DNA of 64,000 nt, taken from NCBI GenBank assembly GCA_963733945.1, contig CAVTFD010000009.1:35437-99436 (forward strand), read 5' to 3'. Positions 35,193 to 43,115 of this stretch are shown in pieces (within the stretch, counting starts at the first letter, position 1; every line of letters begins with the position of its first letter). The notes under the pieces were generated by a model, which worked only from the letters and a program-made list of their open reading frames with translations, ran no database searches and was not told where the DNA came from. A program made the position numbers and the translations under genes. This DNA comes from AP-15 sp963733945 (lineage in GTDB: Bacteria; Pseudomonadota; Alphaproteobacteria; ATCC43930; CGMCC-115725).

Positions 35193-35264
35193 CCCTCCCC
35201 CATCGAGGGGGCGGGAGTACAAATAGGAGTGCTGATTGAGGCCCTCCCCCTTGATGGGGGAGGG
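35193..35264. repeat. Two CCCTCC-type palindromic repeats (upstream copies)
   Basis: Two 23-bp palindromes (35193-35215 and 35242-35264) of the form CCCTCCCCC-N4-5-GGGGGAGGG or GGGGGCGGG lie about 40 bp before the DUF559 start. With the downstream copy they bracket the gene. Outside this repeat block and the methyltransferase remnant at 35308-35559, the rest of 35154-35693 shows no gene I can support. Confidence 0.7.
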
Positions 35265-35307
35265 TTTGGGAGGGGGTGTGCACGGTGCAACTTGATCGGA
35301 AACCGCT

Positions 35308-35559
35308 CTAATAGGCCGCAAATGTAGGCGGCCGGACCAAATCCGGCCATCGGGATCGCCGGAAGGTCTGTTCCGGCAACTCCCGCGGCCAGGATTGCCT
35401 GGGTGCCTCCGCAGCAGCGGCAACTTCGAGCTCGCGCTGCACCGGCGCCGCGCCGATCCCGGCCTGAAACTCCGGGCGCAGCCAGCGGATCTTGCCACGA
35501 AATTCTTCCTCGGCCCGCTCCCGGTTCAGCGCGACGAGCGGCGGCGTTTGACCCGACAT
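35308..35559 (-). pseudogene. Remnant of MmeI-type DNA methyltransferase C-terminus
   Basis: The fragment contains PLVALNRERAEEEFRGKIRWLRPEFQ and a SWPRELPEQ end. This resembles the extreme C-terminus of large class I DNA methyltransferases of the MmeI type (LVALNxERAxEExxGxxRWLRPxFQ). The rest of the roughly 900-residue protein is absent, and the sequence after LPEQ no longer matches. It is best read as a decayed relic beside the intact restriction gene on the opposite strand. Confidence 0.5.
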
Positions 35560-35693
35560 GGAGACGCCGATCTCAGCACCAGGTGGCCGCCCCTGCCCAG
35601 GGAAGGCTCTGGATTCCCGCATTCGCGCGGCCGACGGTAAGACTGGTTATGAATAGGGGCGGCTCGCGCCGACGGCGACGGGTGCATACGGCT

Positions 35694-38600
35694 ATGGGGC
35701 TGGACATTTCTTTGACAGGCCCGGTGATCTACTCTGAGCTGCGAGTGAGGATCTCGCGTCGCCGACGGAAGCGGGGGCGAACGTTGCAATTTTCGCTATT
35801 TGGGAAGCGACCTCTTTTCGAGGAGACGGTTCTGAATCGGCGACGGGCGGAATGGGCCCATGACCCCGTGCCGGCATTTGACGAGTCCGTTTCCGCGATC
35901 CGGGGCTTTCTACGTGGCCTCTTAAGTGCAAAAGGGCGGCGAAAGGAGACGGCACTTGAGCAGGAGTTTAACCGCTCACTGTTCATCAGTCTTCTCGGAT
36001 ACCGGCTTTATCCGGGTGTTGGCGGCTCCTGGACCGCTTGGCCTAAGCCCCCTGTCTCGGTAACAAGCCTCGACGGGGAGCCAGATCTGATTTTGGGGCA
36101 TTTCGGTAATGACCAGCTGCCCGTGATACTTGCGGTAGTCGAGCTAAAAAGCCCGGGGACATCTCTTGATGCGCCGCAGCCATCATACCGCAATCGGACG
36201 CCCGTTGAGCAGGCGTTCGACTATGCCCAGCTACTCCCATCGTGCCGTTGGGTAATCGTCTCTGATATGCAGCTCGTTCGACTATACGCCATAGATTCGC
36301 AGGAGGAGTATCACGAACTTACGCTGGCGCCCGATCCGATAGGCCAGGACGATCCGTTGCACGAAATCTATAGGCTATTGGCGTATAGCAATCTCGTTTT
36401 AGGTGAAGCTGATTCTGCTACTTCACGCCTTCTAAAGTCAGCGCGTGATCAGCAAGCCTATTTTCGAGACAGCTTCTACGGTATCTATGCCGAAATCAGA
36501 GAGGTATTGCTTAAGGCGATAGAAGAATGGTCAGGAGATCGCTTTGAACGAACCCAGCAGGTTCTCGCTGTCCAACGATTATTGGACAGGCTTTTGTTTA
36601 TTTATTTCTGTGAGGATCATCCGGACAGATTATTAGAGAATGGCCTCGTGAGAGATCTTACAGATCGTGCTATAAAGACGCCTGGACCATCGACCACTAA
36701 AGTCTACGATCACTTAAAGATGCTATTCCGTGACCTCGACGTCGGAGTGAATACTCCACACTGGAAGATTCCCCGTTACAACGGGGAATTATTTAAAAAC
36801 TCGGAAATAATAGATGACCTTACCTTACCCGACTCGCTCTATTCCAGGAATTTCGTCTGGGCGTCGCCGAGCGGAGGTCAGCGCAGCGTTCGGGGAGTGT
36901 ATGGCTTGCACGTCTTCGACTTCTGGCGCGAACTCGATCGAGATTTGCTTGGAAATCTGTTTGAACGTTCAATCGGAGACCTTGAAGCGTTGGCTCATGG
37001 TGGCCGCGCCGATGCCCGTCGGGCATTTGGCATATTCTATACTGCAAGCCGGCTTGCACGTTTTGTCGCATCCTCGGCGGTTTCGGCAATGCTCGCGGAA
37101 GACGTTGAGTTGAACAACGCGGTAGGTAGTGTGAGCGGCGCGAAAGACAGCGATGGGGCTGTGGATAACGTCATCAGTTTGCTAAGACGATACAGAATCG
37201 CGGATCTTGCGTGTGGTAGTGGCGTCTTTCTTACGGCGGCGCTGGATGGCTTACTATTGCCTTATCGGAAAGCATTGGAGGCTGTTACCGGTGGAGGATT
37301 GACCAGGCAATTTCTTAGCTTTCGGCAGTCCGAGATCCTTAAGTCGTGTATCTACGGTGTAGACCTACTTCCTCAGGCCATCGAATTAGCAAAACTTGCC
37401 CTTTGGCTCACAGCGGCCCGAAGTAATGAGCCAAGCGCAGACCTGATCTCTAATATTTTCGTCGGAGATTCACTGAGGCAGACGACGCTCGATCGCGTTG
37501 TGGCAGCTGCGGGGTCAAAACTTGACCTGATTTTAGGAAATCCGCCTTGGGGTGCCGAATTCGATCGTGATGAAGGGTTGCGGATCGCGCGAGACCTAGG
37601 GCTTCCGCAATCAGCAGCGCTGGACTCTTGGGAGATATTCGTAGCGCTCGCAGTTGTTTCCCTGAAGCCAGGCGGGAGGTTTGCGCTTCTCGTCCCGGAT
37701 ACCATTTTCTCGGCGGATAAAAGGCGCACCCGCGAGTGGCTGATTGGAAGATGTCAACTTGAGAAGGTATATGCTTTAGGACCCGACTGGTTTACCGCCG
37801 AAATTCGCATGGGTACCGTGATCTTACAAGGGATCACTGCCAGGTTTGAGCCACAGCATCGCATTTCGACAATGGTGCTGGCGGGTCGTAATCGAAGTGA
37901 TGCTCAGAGCGGACGCAAGCCGCTGGCGCAGCTTCAGGCAACTCTTAGCCAAACTATTCGTCAGGATCGATGTGAGCGGGATGAAGAGAGAAAGATCTCC
38001 GTTCTGGCTTCAGACTGGGATTCCGATTTTCTAGATAGAATCAGAGATCGCTCGATATTGCTGCGCGAGATATCTAATCACGCGCGAGGCGATGAAATTA
38101 ACGCAGAGGGTCTTTTGTGGCGCTGCGGCAATTGCATGGCTTACACAGTTCCGGGTGAAAGAGAAAAGGCGGGGGGTTACAAGGACAAGGCCTGCCCAAG
38201 ATGCCGCGCACGACTCACCGGACGCGACGTAGTCCTTGAGCCGCTTATTTCGGATGTCAGGCGCCAGGCCTACAATACGGCGTATATTGACGGAAGAGCG
38301 TTGGTTCAGCGTTACGGCAGGCCTTTGAGACGTTACATGAGAACAGATCTTTCGCCGCTTCTGCCCGCGCTCAAACGTGCTGATCTTTTCAGGGGACCGA
38401 AAATCCTGATACGTCAGGCTGGAGTAGGAATTGCTGCAACGCTGGTTGACGATGATTGCCGATGTCCGCAGAGCATCTATATTTACAGAGTGACGGAAAA
38501 CGCAAAAGACAGAGGGTATTCAAACGAATTCGTGCTAGCGTGTCTTGTCAGCAGAACGATGAATTTTATTGTAATGAAGCGTTTCGCCGAGGTCGACCCG

Positions 38601-38954
38601 GCCAGGGCGTTTGCGAAACTTACTCACGCGAGGATCGAGGCGCTGCCCATACCTAATCTTGCGAGCGACGATGAAAGAGCTATTGCGGGAGATGTTTCGG
38701 CGTTAGCGCGCGGTCTGCTTGGTGGTACCGAGCTCGGTGGCGAGGCGGATCAGGAGATTGAGCTTCTGTTGCGCCATCTCTGGGGAATCGGCCCGGACGA
38801 GGGAAGATATATAAACGGCTTCTTCTCGAGCTTGCCGGATGGTCAAGCCGTCGCGGGGTTGTTCCCTGAGGGGGCGCCTGCAGCGGTGCCACCGCCGGCC
38901 CGGCCCCATCTAGTTGCGTATATTCCCTCTGGCGCCTATGCGGGTTCTCCGTGA
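35694..38954 (+). CDS. Type IIG-like restriction-modification enzyme
   Basis: This large single-chain protein (1086 aa from the ATG at 35694; an ATG at 35649 is also possible) appears to combine nuclease and methyltransferase. The N-terminal region has a PD-(D/E)xK pattern, Asp131 in EPDLI and Glu150-x-Lys152 in VVELKSP. SAM motif I is ADLACGSGVFL (from residue 503), and the N6-adenine motif IV NPPW starts at Asn616. A four-Cys zinc ribbon (Cys811, 814, 834, 837) lies in the C-terminal recognition region (TaqI-like). GC content is visibly lower than in neighbours, indicating horizontal acquisition. The recognition site is unknown, and no separate specificity subunit is adjacent. Confidence 0.82.
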   Translation: MGLDISLTGPVIYSELRVRISRRRRKRGRTLQFSLFGKRPLFEETVLNRRRAEWAHDPVPAFDESVSAIRGFLRGLLSAKGRRKETALEQEFNRSLFISLLGYRLYPGVGGSWTAWPKPPVSVTSLDGEPDLILGHFGNDQLPVILAVVELKSPGTSLDAPQPSYRNRTPVEQAFDYAQLLPSCRWVIVSDMQLVRLYAIDSQEEYHELTLAPDPIGQDDPLHEIYRLLAYSNLVLGEADSATSRLLKSARDQQAYFRDSFYGIYAEIREVLLKAIEEWSGDRFERTQQVLAVQRLLDRLLFIYFCEDHPDRLLENGLVRDLTDRAIKTPGPSTTKVYDHLKMLFRDLDVGVNTPHWKIPRYNGELFKNSEIIDDLTLPDSLYSRNFVWASPSGGQRSVRGVYGLHVFDFWRELDRDLLGNLFERSIGDLEALAHGGRADARRAFGIFYTASRLARFVASSAVSAMLAEDVELNNAVGSVSGAKDSDGAVDNVISLLRRYRIADLACGSGVFLTAALDGLLLPYRKALEAVTGGGLTRQFLSFRQSEILKSCIYGVDLLPQAIELAKLALWLTAARSNEPSADLISNIFVGDSLRQTTLDRVVAAAGSKLDLILGNPPWGAEFDRDEGLRIARDLGLPQSAALDSWEIFVALAVVSLKPGGRFALLVPDTIFSADKRRTREWLIGRCQLEKVYALGPDWFTAEIRMGTVILQGITARFEPQHRISTMVLAGRNRSDAQSGRKPLAQLQATLSQTIRQDRCERDEERKISVLASDWDSDFLDRIRDRSILLREISNHARGDEINAEGLLWRCGNCMAYTVPGEREKAGGYKDKACPRCRARLTGRDVVLEPLISDVRRQAYNTAYIDGRALVQRYGRPLRRYMRTDLSPLLPALKRADLFRGPKILIRQAGVGIAATLVDDDCRCPQSIYIYRVTENAKDRGYSNEFVLACLVSRTMNFIVMKRFAEVDPARAFAKLTHARIEALPIPNLASDDERAIAGDVSALARGLLGGTELGGEADQEIELLLRHLWGIGPDEGRYINGFFSSLPDGQAVAGLFPEGAPAAVPPPARPHLVAYIPSGAYAGSP

Positions 38955-39674
38955 GGCGCTTTCGTAGCCCCTGATGAAGTTGGTGCGAGTTGCAAGCCCA
39001 GGCGCTTTAAGGGGGGCGAAGTCAGGTCCCGCGGCGACGCCGTGGTGAGGCAGCAAGCGTAAGGCGGACGAGCGCAGCATTCCGCCCCTCCCTACCAGCG
39101 GGCATACTCCCCTCATGCCGAATCGTCGCCCAATCGGGTTGCAGGCGGAACCTTCTTGTTTACGGTAAACCTACTCGGCCGCCGGTCTGATTTTTTGGCG
39201 ACGCAAATCGACGTTGCGGGATGCCATTCTGCGGGTGCAGGCCCGCGCTCCGTTCCGCATCGACGCCTGGGTCGTCCCTTTCGACCACGCACTCTCTGTG
39301 AACCCTGCCGGGCGGCGATGCCGATTCCGCGAAGTGCTGGTCGATTCTCTTTCCACGCCGAGCGGAACGCCCTATATTTGAATGCGAACAGATCAGAAAC
39401 AGAGCCTTTTGTCGAGAATGCGATCACGATCTTCAATTCCCGTCTATTTCCCGGTTACGCCGAATATTTTCCCGGTTCGTGGGCAAAAGTTCCCGGTTAT
39501 ATCGCCACGGGAATTCGCCCGTAAGCGATTGACAAATCAACCCCGTTTTCAGGACCGAACGGGCGCCGAAAGGCTGAATTCGACGAGATTCCCGGTTATC
39601 TTCCCGGTTCACGGGAACCCGCACGGGCATCGGCCTTACCCTAGCGCGGAGAGGACGAGGATGATGGTAGGAAG
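38955..39674. other. Non-coding accessory spacer
   Basis: These 720 bp lie between the restriction gene and tRNA-Sec. I see no supportable gene. The part from about 39440 to 39610 is lower in GC and carries a spaced nonamer repeat. The segment may be a remnant of inserted DNA next to a tRNA gene, a common integration target. Confidence 0.45.
39448..39609. repeat. Spaced TTCCCGGTT repeats
   Basis: TTCCCGGTT occurs five times on the plus strand, at 39448, 39469, 39490, 39589 and 39601. The first three are exactly 21 bp apart, two helical turns. The spacing of the others breaks the pattern, and the intervening sequences differ, so it is not a CRISPR array. Confidence 0.7.
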
Positions 39675-39766
39675 CGGAAGAGGCAGGAGTTGAACCTACC
39701 GGAGACGCCTTCGCGCCTCCCAACGGTTTTGAAGACCGCGCGCCCCACCGGGGACGATACTCTTCC
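39675..39766 (-). tRNA. selC: tRNA-Sec (anticodon UCA)
   Basis: The 92-nt minus-strand sequence begins GGAAGAG and ends CCTCTTCCG, giving a 7-bp perfect acceptor stem, with an eighth position mismatched. The D arm is GTCCCCGGTGGGGC, very like E. coli selC. The anticodon loop is CTTCAAA with UCA, flanked by CGGT and ACCG. A long variable arm (GGAGGCGC/GCGTCTCC) and T arm with GGTTCAACT follow. CCA is not encoded. It lies 20 bp downstream of selB on the same strand. Confidence 0.93.
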
Positions 39767-39786
39767 CGGGTCTGCTTGCGTTGCGA

Positions 39787-41718
39787 TCAGGCAAACAGTT
39801 CGCTGTCAGCCAGCACGATGCGGGCATCGCCGATGCGCCGAGTGGCCCCCATCCTATCAAGATATTCGAGAATATCGATCGTCAGGTTGCGGCCGACGCC
39901 GGAGCGATCCTTGTACATTTGCGCAGTAAAGGCCCCTTCGGCGGAGGTCTCGGCCAGCTCACAGGCGATTTTGGCAAGCCGCGCCAAGGTGTCGAGAAGA
40001 AAGTAGCGATTGCCGGCGACCTTGGCGACGCGGCCCAGGCGTTCGGCGCGGTTCAACAGCCGCGTGACTGCTTCGGGTTCGAGCGACAGCGCGGCGGCGA
40101 TCTCACGCACCCGCGGCGGACGCAGCTCAGCAGCGGCGAGAAGCGGGCGGACGCGTTCCCAGAGCTTTTCGTCGGCATTGGTCAGCCGCGGCCGATGTTC
40201 CGGTAGGCGCCACATGCCACCCTCGCGCACCGCGCGGCCGGTGGCGGCGAGCTGCGACAGCGCGGCGTCGAGCGCTGCCTCCGGCGCAGCCGCGCGCAAT
40301 CGCGTGATCAGCGCCGGCCGGGTCGGTCCGAGCGAGTCGGGCTGGGCCTGGTGCCAGGCCGCGAGGGCGTCGACGATCATCTCAGCGAACGCGGCTAAGC
40401 GAGCCGGTGTGACGGCGACTGGCGCACGCTCGGGCCCTGCCCTAATAAATTGCGCGCTTTCGGTCTCGCAGAGGGCGTCCAACTCGGCCGGGGCCAGATT
40501 GCGCACCAACCCGAAATGCGCCAGATCCACGACCCCTTCTAGGGCGAGCAATCGCGCGAATGCCTTCGCCGGGTCGGCCGGAGCCATGGCTTTGAGCAGT
40601 TCCAGCCGGGCAGCCAGGCGCCGCCCGCGCCGCGGCGCCAGCGGGTCGACGACCCGGCCCCCGCCCAGGGTGTGGCGCGCGGCATGGTCGCGCAAAACAA
40701 CGCGGTCGCCATGGAGCGCACCCGCCGGCCGCTCCAAATCGATCTGCACAAAGCCAGTTTCGCCGGGGGCGATCGCTCGGCCGCTCAGTACCGCGGCGCG
40801 GCCGACGATATCCTCGGTCCCGAGATGCAGATGGACCGGCAGCCCATCGCGCAGCGGCCCCGTGGCACAGCGCGAGGCGCGCAGGAAGAGATCGAGCCGT
40901 CGCGCCGGCAGGTGCCGCTCCGGCGCCACCAGCCAATCGCCGCGGCGGGGCTCGCCGCCTTCGGCGAAAGACCCAACAATGTTGACGGCGCAGCGCTCGG
41001 CGGCAGAGGCATTCTCGATAGGCCGGTTTTGCGCATGCAGCCCGCGCACCCGCACGTTGGCGCCGCCGGGGCTGACCGTGAGCCGGTCACCGATGCCGAC
41101 CGCGCCCGCCGCGACCGTGCCGGTCACCACGAGCCCGATCCCCGGCAGAGTGAAAGCACGGTCGATCGGCATCCGGAAGAGCCCCGATGTGATCGCCTCG
41201 GCCCGCTCCACCGCGGCGATTGCAGCGGCTTTTTCGAGGTGCCGGATCAGCGCGGCGATGCCATCGCCGGTGCGGCTCGACACCGGGAATACAACGCTGT
41301 CGGCATAACCCGCCGCGGCCAGCAATTCCTTGACCTCGTCGACGACCTGCTCGACCCGGTCGGACGCGGCGCGGTCGATCTTGGTGACGACGCCGGTGAC
41401 CTCGGCGACTTCGATCAATTCGAGGATGTCGAGGTGCTCGAACGTCTGCGGACGCGGCCCGTCATCGGCGGCGACGACCAGCAATACCCGGTCGATCGAC
41501 ATCACCCCGGCCAGCATGTTGGGCAGAAACCGTTCGTGCCCGGGAACGTCGACAAAGCCGATCTCGCGGCCGTTGGGTAGGGTCGCATAAGCAAAGCCGA
41601 GATCGATCGTCAGCCCGCGCCTTTTCTCCTCGGGCAGGCGGTCGGCGTCGACCCCAGTCAGCGCCCGCACCAACGCCGTCTTGCCATGGTCGATATGCCC
41701 GGCGGTCGCCAGGATCAT
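39787..41718 (-). CDS. selB: Selenocysteine-specific elongation factor SelB
   Basis: SelB (643 aa) carries Sec-tRNA to the ribosome and binds the SECIS hairpin. The GTPase domain has GHIDHGKTALVRALTG (G1), DVPGHERF (G3) and TKID (G4). Later come the EF-Tu-like beta-barrel domains and the C-terminal winged helices that bind SECIS (DEKLWERVRPLLAAAELRPPRVREIAAAL, LEYLDRMGATRRIGDARIV). The ATG at 41718 overlaps the selA stop by 4 bp. It is the third gene of a selD-selA-selB-selC unit. Confidence 0.96.
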   Translation of the reverse strand: MILATAGHIDHGKTALVRALTGVDADRLPEEKRRGLTIDLGFAYATLPNGREIGFVDVPGHERFLPNMLAGVMSIDRVLLVVAADDGPRPQTFEHLDILELIEVAEVTGVVTKIDRAASDRVEQVVDEVKELLAAAGYADSVVFPVSSRTGDGIAALIRHLEKAAAIAAVERAEAITSGLFRMPIDRAFTLPGIGLVVTGTVAAGAVGIGDRLTVSPGGANVRVRGLHAQNRPIENASAAERCAVNIVGSFAEGGEPRRGDWLVAPERHLPARRLDLFLRASRCATGPLRDGLPVHLHLGTEDIVGRAAVLSGRAIAPGETGFVQIDLERPAGALHGDRVVLRDHAARHTLGGGRVVDPLAPRRGRRLAARLELLKAMAPADPAKAFARLLALEGVVDLAHFGLVRNLAPAELDALCETESAQFIRAGPERAPVAVTPARLAAFAEMIVDALAAWHQAQPDSLGPTRPALITRLRAAAPEAALDAALSQLAATGRAVREGGMWRLPEHRPRLTNADEKLWERVRPLLAAAELRPPRVREIAAALSLEPEAVTRLLNRAERLGRVAKVAGNRYFLLDTLARLAKIACELAETSAEGAFTAQMYKDRSGVGRNLTIDILEYLDRMGATRRIGDARIVLADSELFA

Positions 41719-43115
41719 GGTGGCGTCACACGAAGTTCGCCGAGCTGTGAGAGGAAGCCCGCTTCGTCCTCGAGGCAACGCAAGTCGAGCACGACATTGC
41801 CGGCTTCGATCCGACCGATAACGGGGATCGGCAAGGCGCGCAGGGCACACGCCCAGGCTTCGACGGCGGCGCCGGGTTTCTTCACACCCGTGGGGCGCAG
41901 GGCCAGTGCCGCGCTCGGAAACAACGACACGGGCAAGGCGCCGCTGCCGATCTGGCTTCGGGTCTCGACGATATCGACCTCAGCAATGCCGGCGAAAGCC
42001 TCTCGGACCGCAGGCAGCAAGCGGTGCGCAACGGCGTCGATCTCGGCTTTGGGGCGAGAGAGCAGGCGCAATGTTGGCAGGCGCTCGGCCAGCCGGTCGG
42101 GGTCGGCGTATAGCCGCAACACCGCTTCGAGCGCGGCGAGTTGGATCTTATCGAGCCGCAAAGCGCGCTTCAGCGGGTTCTTGGCAAGGCGGGCGACGAG
42201 ATCGGCACGACCAACGACAAGCCCCGCCTGCGGCCCGCCAAGCAATTTGTCGCCGCTGAAGGTGACGAGATCGGCGCCTTGCGCCAACGTTTCGGCGACG
42301 GTCGGCTCGTGCGGCAGGCCCCAGGCTTCAAGATCCACCAAGGAGCCGCTGCCAAGATCCTCGACAAAAGGAATGTTGCGCTCTCGGGCGAGGGCGGCGA
42401 GCTTTGCCGCCGGCGCCGCGGCGGTAAAGCCTTGGATCGCATAGTTGCTGGTGTGCGCCTTCAGGATCAGCCCGGTGTTGGGGCCGATCGCGGCGGCGAA
42501 ATCGGCGAGGTGGGTGCGGTTGGTGGTTCCGACCTCGCGCAGCCGCGTCCCCGCGCGGGCCATGATGTCAGGGAGTCGGAACGAACCACCGATCTCGATC
42601 AGCTCGCCACGCGATACGATCGTCTCGCGCCCATCAGCCAGCGCGTTCAGCACCAGCACCAAGGCACCGGCATTGTTGTTGACGGCGAGCGCCGCCTCGG
42701 CCCCGGTCAGCCGGACGAGCCAGCCCGAAATATGATCGTCGCGTTCGCCGCGCCGGCCGGTCTCGGTGTCGTATTCGAGCGTTGACGGGTCGCGCATCGC
42801 CGACACCGCTGCAGCGATCGCCTCCTCGGGCAAGGGCGCGCGGCCAAGGTTGGTGTGCAATACGGTCCCGGTCAGGTTAAAGACGCGGCGCTGCGACGGG
42901 CGCAGCAGGTGCATCAGGCGGTTGCTGCCGTCGGCGACGATCGCCGCCACCGAGGCGGCCTCGCCGGAATTCCGCCGTTCGGCCAGTGCCGCCCGCACGG
43001 CGTCGAGCACCAGCGCGCGCCCATATCGCGCGATCAGTGCGCAGCCATCGCCGGAGCGCAGGATCAGGTCGACGGCCGGCAGCGCGGCCCGCCCTTTACG
43101 TTCGGCCTCGGTCAT
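41715..43115 (-). CDS. selA: L-seryl-tRNA(Sec) selenium transferase SelA
   Basis: SelA (466 aa) converts Ser-tRNA(Sec) to Sec-tRNA(Sec) using selenophosphate and PLP. The N-terminal region has FNLTGTVLHTNLGRAPLP, a family signature, and VNNNAGALVLVL. The PLP lysine is in TFSGDKLLGGPQAG. The protein is full length and has no disrupted motif. It overlaps selD and selB by 4 bp on each side. Confidence 0.96.
   Translation of the reverse strand: MTEAERKGRAALPAVDLILRSGDGCALIARYGRALVLDAVRAALAERRNSGEAASVAAIVADGSNRLMHLLRPSQRRVFNLTGTVLHTNLGRAPLPEEAIAAAVSAMRDPSTLEYDTETGRRGERDDHISGWLVRLTGAEAALAVNNNAGALVLVLNALADGRETIVSRGELIEIGGSFRLPDIMARAGTRLREVGTTNRTHLADFAAAIGPNTGLILKAHTSNYAIQGFTAAAPAAKLAALARERNIPFVEDLGSGSLVDLEAWGLPHEPTVAETLAQGADLVTFSGDKLLGGPQAGLVVGRADLVARLAKNPLKRALRLDKIQLAALEAVLRLYADPDRLAERLPTLRLLSRPKAEIDAVAHRLLPAVREAFAGIAEVDIVETRSQIGSGALPVSLFPSAALALRPTGVKKPGAAVEAWACALRALPIPVIGRIEAGNVVLDLRCLEDEAGFLSQLGELRVTPP

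Noticed and set aside
39448..39609. CRISPR array
   Set aside because: The repeated unit is only 9 bp, the spacing is irregular after three copies and there are no unique spacers of constant length or cas genes.
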